Position numbers and translations under genes: made by a program. From NCBI RefSeq assembly GCF_014805685.1, contig NC_060886.1:14634608-14698607 (forward strand): a stretch of DNA of 64,000 bases, in the 5' to 3' direction. Below the pieces are notes generated by a model, which worked only from the letters and a program-made list of their open reading frames with translations, ran no database searches and was not told the DNA's origin. Positions 1 through 12,060 of the stretch are shown one piece after another; positions within the stretch are counted from its first letter, which is position 1; the number at the start of each line of letters is the position of its first letter. The stretch is from Silurus meridionalis (lineage: Eukaryota > Chordata > Actinopteri > Siluriformes > Siluridae).

Positions 1-1147
1 AAAACAGAGAAACTGGGCTGCTTGCTCATTCTGTTTATGATTTTATCATTTAGGAAACATTTGCTTCATTAAATGCAGGGGGTAGTTGCATTAATTGTCA
101 AATTTTGAATGATGAACATAATTATGGCTGAGAGCTAATGAACCCCATTGTGTCTGTAAATAATATAACTATTCCACTGTCACTAGCCATCTATGAACGA
201 CTCCATAATCAACACTTCCCTAGGTTTACCAGAAAGATTAATTGGATCTTTAAAGCAAGATTTACTGGGTGACAAGTGTATGTTTAACATGCAGTAAATA
301 AGAACATATTCATTAGAAATATCAGGCTTTGTTCGTTCATTATTTAGAATAATTAGGGACATTATAATTAAGGGCCTATGGATCGCTTGCAATGATCACA
401 CATTTGTACCATACACTACGCTGACATATCTAACAGAATAACCGATGAACACACGTCCTCAGAGCAGTCAAATGTAGGAAGAGTGCTGGTTTCATAACTC
501 TTTACAACTGCAGCTTTCGCTAGGAACTGCTCCTCAGGATTCCACAGTTTCTCTCACACCCAGAGAAGGTGATAATGAGAGTGGCTTCATGCCATCGACC
601 TCACATCTGAGCCAAGTCAGCTTACAGATAGATATGCACACGCATGCACGCTTATTCCCAAGCACCTGTGTATTGCTGTAACTAAACATTGTGTACACCT
701 GGATCTAATCCCTACCTCAATTGGAGGTGCCGAGAAACATAAATACATATACATACAAAGAATACACATATTATATGTACGAATTCCTGTCCTCTCAACT
801 TTGTCTGAGGCTAAAGCATGGCACAAACAAATGTTTGGAAATGAATGGTAATGAGGAGTGAGCATTAGTGTTTGCATTGGCTTTAGATCACACACTTCTC
901 ATGCTGTGCTGACTGAACTGTGCTCCAACTCACAGCCTGACTTTCTCATGCATTTGCATTTACATCTGGCAGTGGCATTCTTATTATTATACTAACACAA
1001 AAAAGTTTATATGCACATTTGTAAATTTACAAAAGAAAGAATATGGCTGCCACATGGAGTGAAGACGATACAGATTTCTATTCAGGTCAGTCCATTTTTT
1101 TTTAGTTAATTCCAACTCAGGATGAGCGCAGATTCTTTATACAGTAC
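1..1147 (-). other. lrp1b: lrp1b intron, 5' part
   Basis: This is the start of the intron after the exon ending at 1148. It is unique-looking AT-rich sequence. I see no exon, RNA gene or clear repeat. The next lrp1b exon (WMYWTDW blade) was not found, so it lies outside the window. Confidence 0.6.
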
Positions 1148-1328
1148 CTATTGAGTGGATCCACCACGATAGCTCTGGGGTGAGACATGTCTCCCTCTAA
1201 CAGAGTTTTCCTGGTATCAGCTGCCCTCTCCAGCCTAGCCACACTGATAGTCTTCCTGTAGCCATCATTTGTCCAGTACAGGTTATTTCCAATCCAGTCC
1301 ACAGAAATGCCTTCTACATTATCGAGAT
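1148..1328 (-). CDS. lrp1b: lrp1b exon: second YWTD propeller, next blade
   Basis: The 181-bp exon encodes [20 protein letters not shown], then [19 protein letters not shown] and [12 protein letters not shown]. It contains a canonical YWTN blade motif and the HPRAIVVDP blade end. The acceptor is TTTCATTAG and the donor AATAG|GTACTG. The last two bases AG require the next exon to complete Ser or Arg where LRP1 and human LRP1B have Gly, just before the WMYWTDW blade. This is the last exon before the window edge; the gene continues below position 1. Confidence 0.92.
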
Positions 1329-1668
1329 CTAATGAAAGGAAAGCAGACAGACAAACACTTTAAAGAATGTATTTGTAGCTGAGGGACAAAAAAACTTGCT
1401 AACTTCTGGCATTCAGCTAAAACAAGACAGGAAACTCAGATAGTAGTTTTTCTACCTGTATACAGAATGTATGAAAAATTGCATGCAAATAGCATGTAAA
1501 CGCTTGTTGCTGCTGTTTTACAAAAGATGCATTTACGCCAGTAAAGAACGAGTTTTCTTGAAAGGTTCTCAGTGGCATGTTGTATCAGTATTGGGTCAAT
1601 AAACTAAAATTTATTTATTTTTTTTTTTTCACAACATAAATTTCATATAGAAATTAAATAACAGGTAC
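1329..1668 (-). other. lrp1b: lrp1b intron (340 bp)
   Basis: A short intron between two second-propeller exons. A pure run of about 16 A on the coding strand lies at 1614-1630. No repeat or other gene is seen. Confidence 0.8.
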
Positions 1669-1905
1669 CGTCTTTAAGAATAGTTTCCCGGCCACTCCCA
1701 TCCGTCTTTTGGCGTCCTATCAAGAAACTTGTGGTGTCGGCAAAGTAAATATATCCCGTTTCAGCGTGGTAGTCGAGAGCTCGCGGATTCACCAAGTCCT
1801 CGATTGGAAGCATGTGTTCGTTGCTGGACTTTATGCTTATATCAAGGCCACGGATTATTCCAGGACGGCCCTTCCCGTAGAAAAGGAAAAGATCATTCTT
1901 TGGTT
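1669..1905 (-). CDS. lrp1b: lrp1b exon: second YWTD propeller, first blades
   Basis: The 237-bp exon starts the second propeller: [20 protein letters not shown], then [40 protein letters not shown] and RETILKD. YFAD is the YWTD equivalent. [12 protein letters not shown] is the clearest LRP1B-like segment in the window (LRP1 has [12 protein letters not shown], from memory). The acceptor is CTTTGCAG and the donor GACG|GTACCT. Phase is 1-1; G plus AT from the next exon gives Asp, making the DDLDNVEG junction expected for LRP1B. Confidence 0.93.
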
Positions 1906-3281
1906 CTGCAAAGGTAAAGATATATATATAAAAAAAAATAAAAAATAGGTTAATCAATGGTTGCATTTCACAAGCCTCAAAACCACGGTGTGCGTTTTTA
2001 ACACTGAGTACACAAACACAGAGGGACACATGAAAGGTGACCTCGTAAAGATTCTTTTGCGACGGGATGCATAACTTATGGAATGAGCTCCAATGGAACA
2101 TTTTGGCAGTATGCCTGACAGGTCAGAGAAATGAATAGTGCAATCAAGAGCACTTAGTATTCCCAGACAAGATTTGTCTTGATTGAGCAGATTCATTCAT
2201 TTGTCAGTCTGCAGCAGTGTTATTCTTGTTAAGTGAGACTCTGCTTAAACAATAAATCCCCTGTTGACAGTTTAACACTGCAACGCAAGGAAAAGTGATC
2301 AATGGGTTCACACCAGACCAATATAAATTAGGCTCTTGTCGCTCTGGGAATAATATAGAGGGCGGACACCGCAAGTGTAAAAATTGCGGGTCCTAATGCT
2401 GCCCCAGGGGAGAAGCAGGATGTGTGTGTGAGGGATTGTGATATGGGCTGGTACTGTACGTATACTGTATGTGTGTGCGTAAGTAGCCATGGTTGTAGAA
2501 AGTCCTTCCCTCACTGTCATTTTCTTCCCCTTAGAGACTCAGTCAGTGTGGGTGAGACCACACAGGCATCACTTTAATTTATCATTCCGAGCCAGAGAAC
2601 TCTGCCACCTTGAAGACAATTAAGCGCTTTGAGACCTAGATATCATGATACATGGTGAGCGTGTGATGAAGGCAGGCATTCATTTAGCACCAAGTCTTGT
2701 TAGACTGCGAAAGGAAGAGGGGAAGACTGAGTGTCTGAAGAACATCTGGGTATAAATATAAATCAAACACGTCAAAGAAGGCTGCGCCGTCTTCATTACT
2801 AGCGGTATATCACTACAGCACTCTGGATAGCGTTATTAATTGACCCCAAATTTTCCTGTCAGCTACAAAATGCCACGAGACCACCTGGGGCTACAGATGC
2901 AGTGCAGAGTCAAACCGACATTATCCACACATAATGAATCGCACCTATAGCTGGTCAATAGCTCAACCGCTCGCCATCATTCTGAAGCCGAGCAATCTCG
3001 TTAAGCGTTCATCTTCATCTTTGTCAGCCAAAATCAAGCGGAAAGATACACTGCTCAAGTTTGAGCCATTTCATTTTTTCTACTTGAGAGCGCAGCAAAA
3101 TATGCTGCATCTACTTTGCCATGCTGGAAAGAAAAAAATGACATGACCTGCATATCTGATTTCAACTCTGCTCTTATGATCAGCTGAATCACTGTTCATA
3201 ACAGGCCTAACAAACAGATAACTAAAAAAAAACAAGCCATAGCACATCAGAGTTTTATGTAAAATAAAAAAAAGCACTGAC
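1906..3281 (-). other. lrp1b: lrp1b intron (1.4 kb)
   Basis: AT-rich intron between the EGF-3 exon and the first exon of the second propeller. I see no recognisable mobile element, RNA gene or exon. Confidence 0.7.
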
Positions 3282-3425
3282 TTTTACAGGACTGGCCATC
3301 AATTCCCAGACTGAAGCCAGTGCGGCAGCGGCAGCTTCTAGATTTGTAGCTCCCGCTGAGAAGGCAGAGGTGAGAACATCCTCCTGGTTTACCGTAGGAG
3401 TTAACCTCACATGCATGGCCCCTGA
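3282..3425 (-). CDS. lrp1b: lrp1b exon: EGF-like module 3
   Basis: The 144-bp exon encodes a six-cysteine EGF-like module: [20 protein letters not shown], then [10 protein letters not shown] and DGQSCK. KPGGCSHxCLL is typical of the EGF repeats that close LRP propellers. Phase is 1 on both sides, so skipping it would remove one EGF domain without a frameshift. The acceptor TTTCTCTTTAG lies directly after a (GT)15 tract on the coding strand. The donor AAAA|GTCAGT is the weakest in the set. The final A joins AA of the next exon to give Lys (CKK). Confidence 0.91.
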
Positions 3426-3433
3426 CTAAAGAG

Positions 3434-3435
<2 letters not shown>

Positions 3436-3469
<34 letters not shown>

Positions 3470-3478
3470 GCACGCACA
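3436..3478. repeat. (CA)15 microsatellite at the EGF-3 3' splice site
   Basis: Thirty alternating A/C bases (3436-3465) are followed by (GCAC)3. On the lrp1b coding strand this reads (GT)15 and then TTTCTCTTTAG|exon, so the tract lies about 10 nt from the acceptor of the EGF-3 exon, inside a 184-bp intron. Confidence 0.97.
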
Positions 3479-3609
3479 ACCTCAGCACAAAGCATTTCCA
3501 CAGGTTCAAAGTTTGTATGTTATTTCAGAAGTAAAGAAACTAATGCATGATGGCAAGCAAAGAGATGCATCAAAGAGCTTCCAACAGTAACTGATCAAAC
3601 AGACTTTAC

Positions 3610-3796
3610 CTTTCTGTTGAGTGAGTTTGTGGTAAACACGTACTGCCCTGAAGTTCCCCATTCTGGTTAGGATCTCCGGGTCTGTGACATTAAAGCGATT
3701 TATCCGCAATACATCCACCACAGAGTCACCAAGGGATTCAGAGCGGGTTGCATACAAGTAGTCCTCAAAGACAGATAATCCATGCAGGTAGGCTAC
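3610..3796 (-). CDS. lrp1b: lrp1b exon: first YWTD propeller, last blades
   Basis: The 187-bp exon encodes the end of the first propeller. It starts in phase 0 with VAYLHGLSVFEDYLYATRSE, then DVLRINRFNVTDPEILTRMG, and ends RVYHKLTQQK. The xLHGLSVFEDYLYAT and RINRFN elements are standard for the fifth and sixth blades; RVYHKxTQ is the usual exit before an EGF module. One N-glycosylation sequon (NVT) is present. The acceptor is TTTTAG|GTA and the donor AAAG|GTAAAG. It is followed by the shortest intron seen here (184 bp), which carries a (GT)n tract at its 3' end. Confidence 0.9.
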
Positions 3797-4258
3797 CTAA
3801 AACAAGACAAAAATGAGACACATTTACTATTGAATTCTAATCATCCAAACACAATCAAAAGCTGCTCAAAAACATCACAAATCTACTTAGCCGGAAAAAA
3901 ATTAGCCTGACAAACCCACAGTGACAAGTTTATTAGACTTACAGGGCACCTAATTGGCCCTAATAGAATGCAATGAATACAAACTTTTGCACAATGTGGC
4001 TGATCATCCATGCCTAGCCTCAGTCTGTCTGGTCTTAATGAACCATGGCATGGCCTCCAACATTTAATTTGTTCCAGCTGTGCCTGATGTCTGAACTGAG
4101 ACATGACACTTTATATAATCTGAATCTATATAAAGAGTGTCAGAGCGTATTAGAGGAGACAGTGCAGGGTCAATGGAAGTGTGTGTTCCTCTGAAAACAT
4201 TCTGTGCTTTGAGAGGTGAACATCCTCTGACAAGGACAAAAGAACCTTGCTCTCAAAC

Positions 4259-4314
<56 letters not shown>

Positions 4315-6640
4315 ACTTGCCCAGTAGGCTGTTTCTAGGCCTTTGCTGAACAAGTCCACAGCTAAACCCCCTCAATATACAGCACAATTATGAAGTCTGA
4401 TAATGAGGACAACCTGAAGACGACAATATGCTAAAAAGACATTCCTAACTTTCAAACCTTACAACAACGCATGATTATTAAAATGCATAAAGATGTTATA
4501 TCAGTCTTTTTTTTCATAGAGTCAGCACAGGGATTTGTGATAGCTCAAAGCAAAAAATTAGCATGAAAGAGTAGGGTCTGAATCATGCAGAGAGGCATAA
4601 AGGTTCATAAGTAAGGAGTGATGAAGCACTAAGAAAGCTTTTGAATGCATTTGAAGAACAATGAGGTCACGAGCGCAAACACGACTCTGGAGAAAGCGGA
4701 ACGGTGACTTCAGTCACCGTGAAAATAAATCACATTTGCAACCTGTCCCCTCCCTCAGACTGTGAGAGACTCATCAGCTTGCTTCTTTTGAATAATAATG
4801 ATCCCTAATTATTGGTCTCATAAGTGCACTTTAGGAAAATTATTTTACTTTATCGTTGAATCTGTTTCACACAGCCATGTCTCTTGTATGTTCATTCAAG
4901 TTAATTAATCCCTAAATGTTGCAGTAAAAGTAGCACTCAAAGAAGCCAAGCAGATTAAAATCAGTACGAAATCTACAGCTGCCCTATCTGCCATTTGCAA
5001 AAGTGGACACGCCTCTAAGCGCCTGTTTGGACAAATCTGCAGCAATTTTATACGACGTTAAACCACGCTTTCAGGTGAAAAAAGTCATTTTCTCCAAAAT
5101 CAGCTTCCATTACTTACGCATGATGTAGCCATGCAGATTTTTTTCACCTTGTTTTATAAAAGGTCATTAATTGCAAGAACTGAAGGAGGGCTTTTTCAGC
5201 TTCAAAACTGGTTAGTGACTCACAACTGCAGCACTTTTCCGAATTTGACAAGCCGATATTACTCAGTATAACTAAAGCCGCAACAACTAATTGAAAATGA
5301 ATTTTAATAGTTATAGTTGGACTGTGTTATGAATCATGTGACAAGAGATTTGTTTGACGTAAAGTGGAAAGAAACTGACAACATAACACTTTAGTATGGG
5401 TATGATTACAGTCTGCCTTTGGAATCATGATATTCCCTATGTTTTAATGAAAAGATGATAAAAACATGGTATCAAATGAGCCTATAAGACAAATGCTTTC
5501 TTGCTTTAAAACCCAACTGATGCCATAAATAATGTGCCATATACAGTGTTGAGCAAAGAGCAGCAAAGCTATTTAAATGAATTTATAGTTTGTACCTAAT
5601 TTTTCTTAACCCAATAACTTAAAAGAATTTTATACTGAATAAATACATTTAAGAAATCTTGTGCGTCAAGTCATTAAATTTCATTCCAAACTGTTGATCC
5701 AAAACAGGTGAATTACTGATACCATGCAATGAAAAGTAAATCTTTGGAGTTGATCTCACATGCTGAAAATGATTTAGCTTTAAGTGATTTACAAACACTG
5801 CAAGCTAAATGAATTTAGCATAGATCTGTTGCAGCTAACAAGATGGCTAGCAGACATTTATTTTGCCTCGGAGTTAAACATAAATCAGTTACTTATATGT
5901 ACATAACTCCGACACTGACAAAAAAAATAGCAGCAAATAAAAAAATATGTATATCAAAAAAAAGAACACAATAGCAACCCACTGAGTTAGCCTGAATGTC
6001 TCATTCGGTTATCATGCTGTCAGCTCTTGATTATATTCTCATGCTGTGACAGATTAGCTGATAAGTGTCAGTGATGTATTGCAGTTAGTGATCCGTTATT
6101 GAATAAAGCCTAGTCGGGAGTTATGTAGCAGTAATATTTGATTAAAATGCTAGAAAAAAAAAATACATATTTTAGATAAACGTTTCTGGTTATTGGAATA
6201 GTTAAAAAACAATGTGTTTAACTGACAATCAATAGATTATTTTATTATCAAATGATTTGCTGTTTGCAACCCCAAATACGTCAGTTTTTATTAGCTATTT
6301 CTTAAATAACTATGTAATCACAAAAAAGCATCAGTTTTACCATCCCTCTCCATACTGAACAAAGAGACCTGTGCATCTTCAGCATCTTGTGCAAACACAA
6401 TAACCTTAAAAGCTTACAGTCTATGCAATAAACTGATGAGCCATCTGAGTTTCAAAACACAACCTTGTATCCCACCAGGTAAATTCACTGCTATGTTAAC
6501 TATGCTATGTTACTGCTTTTAAACCACCTACTCATTGTACCAAAAAAAAAACAAAAAAAACAAAAAGGCACTTGAACAAATTGGCAGCACAACAATGTAG
6601 CGATTTGTCATTCTGGCTCAGCGGGACATTTGGCACTCAC
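3797..6640 (-). other. lrp1b: lrp1b intron (2.8 kb)
   Basis: Intron between the first-propeller exons. It holds the (CA)n array at 4257-4312. The stretch 5270-6278 begins GCCGCAACAACTAATTGAAA and ends in a complementary-looking ATTTGCTGTTTGCAACCCC, which may be an old hAT-type element, but no target-site duplication is visible. The rest shows nothing recognisable. Confidence 0.55.
4257..4312. repeat. (CA)n microsatellite
   Basis: About 28 CA units with a single interruption (ACGCAC) near the left end. Confidence 0.97.
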
Positions 6641-6863
6641 TTGGCTTCCTTGGATGATGCTGTGTCTGTTCTTTCCATTGTAATCCACAACCTCAATGTA
6701 ATCCAGATATGCATCTGCCCAGTAGACCAGCTTCTTTATCACGTCCAGTGCCACTGCAGTTGGCTGCTCAACCTTATAATCCACAAGCCGGGTCCTGTTC
6801 GTGCCATCCATGTGGCAGCGCTCCAGTTTGCCCACGTTTCCGTAATCTGTAAAGAAGAGCATC
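6641..6863 (-). CDS. lrp1b: lrp1b exon: first YWTD propeller, blades 3-4
   Basis: The 223-bp exon encodes two consecutive propeller blades: [18 protein letters not shown], then [19 protein letters not shown] and [15 protein letters not shown] and YWAD are the YWTD equivalents. An N-glycosylation sequon (NRT) follows the first. The acceptor is GTTTCAG and the donor CAA|GTGAGT. The exon starts with the last base of a Gly codon and ends in phase 0. The KNRHSIIQG end is closer to LRP1B than to LRP1 (KGRQTIIQG, from memory). It stands alone, with a 13.5-kb intron upstream and a 2.8-kb intron downstream. Confidence 0.92.
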
Positions 6864-8994
6864 CTGAAACAGAGCAAGTACAGTTAATGAACATTAGACA
6901 GTATGGAATTTGGAAGAAAGAGCTTGCCAAGTTTTATTTTAACTTTACAGCTACAAGATATAGGATTTTGGAATTTCACCCTGTCTATTAGAAAAAATAA
7001 AAGAAGTCATGCACAAGAATTCAGGAGTTTGTTACAAGCTGCATTTGGCACTCTAAATTGGATACCTACGGTAAATAATAGACTGTTGGTATACTGATAT
7101 ACTACTTAGTATAAATAGTATGTGCTTTGGGATGTGTCCCAAAACTGGAAGGCCTTGGCACAGGCACCACTGTCAAGGTTTTAGAGGTTTAAAGAAGTTT
7201 AATGACTAAAACAACAATAGCAAAAATTTACCACAGTGTAGTTACATTGTTTAACTGTTGAACTGGTCAGAAGGTGTGTTTTTGTTTGTATAACAGCATA
7301 GTTCAGGCAGTAGTTGTACTAAGATGCTGTATCTTGACATTACCGTTACTATATTTGTTTATATTATCTATATTTCTATTTAACTATTTCTTTATTCCCT
7401 ATATATGATTGATCCAGCTATCTAAACCTAATTATACAATAATTTAAAAAAAATGTGTTTGTAAAAAAAAAAAGAGGAGTCATTTATTTAACATTTATGA
7501 AAGGAGAAGCGAGTGTCTGCAAGTGTCTGCGAGTGAGGATTTCACAGTTTCTGGTTCTTCTGTGAAAATACATGCTGCATTTTCTTTCAGAGATTGAGAC
7601 AGAAAAAAAGAGAGTGAGAGAGAAAGAGGCTGGGGGAAAGAGCATCTGTTTAACACAGCTATAATGTAAGTGAGAATAAGTTCTAGCTAGTCACTCTGAT
7701 GTTTCCCAACGTTAAATCGAACTAAGAAACATTCACATGGCCATGTTATTCAGTGATATGTTAAGTGTCAGAAACCATTGGTAAATCGCTGTGGCATAAT
7801 CAGAATAGCATACTCCAGACCAGCTGGACATACAAAAGAAACGCTTATATTATTTACTGTACTACTTATAGAGCATATCTATTCGAGTGTCATAATACTG
7901 AGTAAAATCTCCTCTCTCTTGTCTTTTAGGTAATACACTAATATTAGGTAGCTAACAATGAGGATATCACTGCAGAAAGCCGTTAGTAGTAAACCAGTCA
8001 ATAATTCTAGCATGCTTCCTAAAACATAAACCAAAGAAAAAAGAAATCATTTTTTTGTTCTGATCTGCCAGCATGCTGCCAGTGCAGGTCTGCATACTGA
8101 GATTACAATTGGTCAGCAGGGCTCTGTATGTCTCTACGTGCTATCTAGCTCAAAGGCTGCTGAAGGGAAAAGCCTTTTCTGTTATGATTCCTGCGGCTCT
8201 GTGTTAAGTCATATCCGAAATCTGGAGGTGGGTCTTTAGCCATACGGCTTTCATGTCCGATGCTTTCTAGATAGAAGCATCGTCTCTTTTTCAGTATAAA
8301 CACAGATTACCTATTTCTTTACATACATCTCTACTTTTAAATTTGCGGTTAAATTATCTCTGGTAAGCTGTAAATTTAATACATTTAATTCATAAATTTA
8401 AATCATTTAGAAAAAAAAAAAACAACAGTGCATTTGGGTGCTTAATTATTGGCAATAAATCCATTAGAACTATCTAAAAAAAATTTACTTAGCTTCCTTT
8501 TGTGTCTAGAATTTGGATATTGTAATTATTTAGTTAATTATCAGTTTGAAGAGTTCCAAAATGGAAGCATATCAGACTAACCACATAATCCCATGACATT
8601 TAATGTGCCCAGGAATTAAAAAGAAAATGATAATAAAATACACAAGCATACCAAAGAAAAAAAAGGTTTGCTATGTTCAACAGACATTTCACTGCGCCCA
8701 AAACACATTTTATTGTAAAGAATCTGTATACAGAAATAAATAAATACTATCCAACCACCAGCCAAAATGCAAAATAGCTAAATACAGGCAGCACTGTGTA
8801 AGTAATAAAAGAGCCACAAACACTTAGCTTAAACACTAGTAAAGTCCATTTAAGCAAGCAATGGAAAAAGTGGAGAATGCAAGTGAGAAAGAAGTGGAAG
8901 AAAAAAAAACAGAGGAACAGCTCAATCAGCACTTCAGTTTTGTATAAAATGACCTTCTCATTTTGATGTTTTGTGCAAAATATGTGAAGCAGCA

Positions 8995-9356
8995 GTGCCC
9001 TTAAAAAAACCCAAGTACTTTTACAAATAATTCTAGTGTCGACTTTGTCATCTCAAATTATTTATCTAACACCATGCTTTGTTTAGTCCATTTAATTACA
9101 TTATTAATAACGTACCACCCGCTAAACTAATACCTTTTTTTTTCAGATTTTTTTTTTATCGACATATTTGTATTTGCATCTTTGCAAACTAAATGGGTTT
9201 AGTTTTTACAGATTGCAATTTCAGCTAACTTTTCTCTTATATATTTAGTATTGCTCTTTGATGAACAAAAAGTACTTCTTATCCGATTATTCGATTAATC
9301 AATGGACTAATCAGTGGAATACTCGATTACTAAAATAATCAATAGCTGTAGCCCTA
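8995..9356. mobile_element. hAT-derived fragment, sibling of the 49.8-kb element
   Basis: The right end (9243-9356) matches 50552-50659 closely: the shared core is TATTTAGTATTGCTCTTT, then ACTTCTTATCCGATTATTCG and the terminal AATCAATAGC...GCCCTA. The internal motif TTTAGTCC(A/G)TTTAA (near 9083) also matches the inner left part of the other copy (near 49882). This copy is shorter, and its left terminus is unclear, so the start is approximate. Confidence 0.6.
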
Positions 9357-9399
9357 CTCAAATCAAGATTATAGATTAGAAATGCTGGTCTAGGTAAAG

Positions 9400-9403
<4 letters not shown>

Positions 9404-9475
<72 letters not shown>

Positions 9476-9538
9476 GGGGGGGCTTCGTGGAGAACACCTG
9501 ATCTACTGTTTTTTGCTTTAGTATTATAATAGCTGCTA

Positions 9539-9600
<62 letters not shown>
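9404..9600. repeat. Twin (TA)n arrays around a 70-bp spacer
   Basis: Pure TA alternation spans 9404-9470 and again 9542-9600, separated by about 70 bp that contain a GGGGGGGG run. Each array is self-complementary and the two are complementary to each other. Confidence 0.95.
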
Positions 9601-9604
<4 letters not shown>

Positions 9605-10389
9605 GGGCTGCAGAACCAATATACCCGTACAAAACAAGCTGAAGTATTCGAATAAAGAACTTAATGATGTGACTAATATCAGCCTCGAATGCAATTAGAA
9701 ATTCTGACAACAATTTGCCAATTTATGGAGTAAAAACTATAAATGAGTGACACATTTATCCAAAAAGACATGAAAGTAGAAAATGTAATTCACACACAGA
9801 TCCGAGTAGTTGAGGATTAAAGGTTATGAGTAAGTGCTTTACAGCAGCACTATGTTTAAGCTGACCCTTTACGATTCCCTCCAGTCACTAGATCAAAATC
9901 TTTACCTATTGAAATATTATTAGACTATGGTGTTTGCATGACAGGTATGAATTATAACACAGGGCTATTAATGCTAAAGTCAGCAGGGGCTCAAGAACAT
10001 GGATTTTGGTGCTCCAGCATAACATTAATAATAATGACATGGCCTTAAACAAAATTAATTCAATAGGTTATCACACTTGACTTACGCTACATGTTACTAT
10101 ATTATAATTTTTTAAGTACCCCTGTAATAGGTAGAGTCAACAACATCCAGTCATTCCGTGTACAGTCTAGCAGCTTGTTCGAGAGAGCTTAGACATGTTC
10201 AGCTATGGTTAAGATAATATGACAGACTGGGTAAACAAGTATCAGCAAAGGTTCAGCAAAACCAGCCCAGAAATATGGCACTGGAAAAGCGGTGGAATGT
10301 TTTTCTTTTTTAGTTTTAAATTTTCTTAGCATTTGTGTGTCAAATATAGATACCTGAAAATCACATCTATATGTGCTTGTTGAACAACC

Positions 10390-10672
10390 CATTCTTGATA
10401 CAGAACCCTTTGCTGCTATAATAACCTTTGTTCTACTGGGAAGGAAGTCTTTCTAGTCTTTATTTGCTAGATTTTTGAATGTAGGTCACAAGAACATTAG
10501 AAACATGTCTTTATTAGGCTTGCAGGAGCATTGTAATACTCAAACAAGTCTGGTCCAGATAGTTCTAGTAAATTTGAGACAATTCCCCTAACATTGTGGT
10601 AACAGTTTGGGAAATGGAAACACAAGTGAATGAAATGGTCTGGTGTCCATATACTTTTGACCATATCTTGCA
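10390..10672 (-). mobile_element. Tc1-like transposon relic, internally deleted
   Basis: The terminal part GGTGTCCATATACTTTTGAC, ending TATCTTGCAATG, resembles the ends of a common fish Tc1-type element. TGCTGCTATAATAACCTTTG and the preceding phrases match its transposase 3' region read on the minus strand. The middle is deleted and no frame is open. The same family recurs at 27350-27780, 28860-29125, 29190-29260 and 36005-36330. Confidence 0.65.
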
Positions 10673-11402
10673 ATGAAACTTAATTTTTGTGCCTTTTTGG
10701 AATAATATTAAAAAAAAAGTGTTAGAGATCGTTACGATTTGATCTGCTCCAGATCTGCTACACATGCCCCAATGGATGAGCTGCCACTGAATAAAGGATT
10801 GAGTATTGATGATATGAGTATCAAATCCGACGTTAAAAAGGTTGAGCAGTTTGTCGGTGAGCATATTTGTTATTTAAAATTATTTAATATCGGATGGCAC
10901 CAAAGTCTGCATAAGGTTTAACTGATGACAGGTGAAATCTAGGCAGCAGAAAGCACGTCTATACATTTATAAAAAGAAACAGGGTCACTCAAGGCAGATT
11001 TAAGACCAGACTGACAAATTTTTTCCATCTTTTTTAAGCACAGCTCTGTCTCTAAGCAGGTGTAAAATGCAGCTGGAATAAAAAATGTCACCTTTTTTTA
11101 ATACATGTGTTGCTGAATCAGTAACAAAAGAATCAAGCAGCATATCAATAACTGCACATGCATTCATACATCCTATTTCAGTATGAGCTTTCTAAGGCTC
11201 AGGGACGCTTTTATTTTGGTCACTAGAATCCTTCACAATAACTAATAAATGATCTAATAATGATACCACAAGTAAAAGGTCACTTAGTTGTGACCATTAA
11301 ACATTGAAAGAGACCTCAGCAGCCTCATTTGCCCAACATATCCCACAAAATTGGACTGAGATCTCAGAAATTTGGAGGCCAAGTCAACACCTTAAACTCA
11401 TT

Positions 11403-12060
11403 CACTCAATTTTAGAATATTTTTTTTGCTGTGAGGCAGGAAACATTAACCTGCTGTTAGCAGCCACTTCAATTAGGATAATATCATTGCTCTGAAAGGG
11501 TATACTTGTTGTGCAACGATGTTTATGCACTGTAGGTGGTTTGTTTAACACTGACGAAGTCCAGAACCCAAAGTTTCCTGGCAGATCATTGCCCTGAGCA
11601 TTGCACTGCCTCCAGCGACTTGCCTCCTTCTTATAGTGGTTCCATCTCCACCAGGTAAACACTCGGACCTCCACATGACAAAAACGAAAAGTGATTCATC
11701 AGACCAGACCACCACTTTCTTTCCATCCATGATCCAGTTCTGATGCTCATGTGCCTATTGTAGGCATTTGATTAGCAGGGGTCAGTCTTAACACCCAGAC
11801 CTGTCTGTGACTTCATGGCCCCATATGCAGGAAGCTGTAATGTACTGTGTGTGCTGACACTTTTCTGTCAGAACCAGCATTAACATTTTCAGCAATTTGA
11901 GCGACAGTATCTTTTCAATAGGATTGAACCAGATGGGCTAGTTTCCTTGTAGCTGAATGAACAAATCCCCACAGTCATGCTCCAAATTCTAGTGGAAAGC
12001 CTTCCCAGAACCGTGCCATGTAGTGCAATATTACTGAATATTCTGATCTGTGTAACATTA
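11403..12060 (-). pseudogene. Tc1/mariner-type transposase relic
   Basis: On the minus strand 11730-11545 reads KKVVVWSDESLF, resembling the first catalytic Asp of Tc1-type DDE transposases (W-SDES-F). ICQETLGSGL further on resembles the W-x-x-F..ETLG region of a fish Tc1 family. The reading is broken by frameshifts and the second and third acidic residues are not found. The flanking text (CAGCAATTTGAGCGACAGTA near 11891) is also familiar from this fish repeat family. The part from 11499 is duplicated in the next copy. Confidence 0.6.

Noticed and set aside
9403..9713. 107-codon minus-strand frame with long Tyr-Ile repeats
   Set aside because: It is a translation of the (TA)n arrays.
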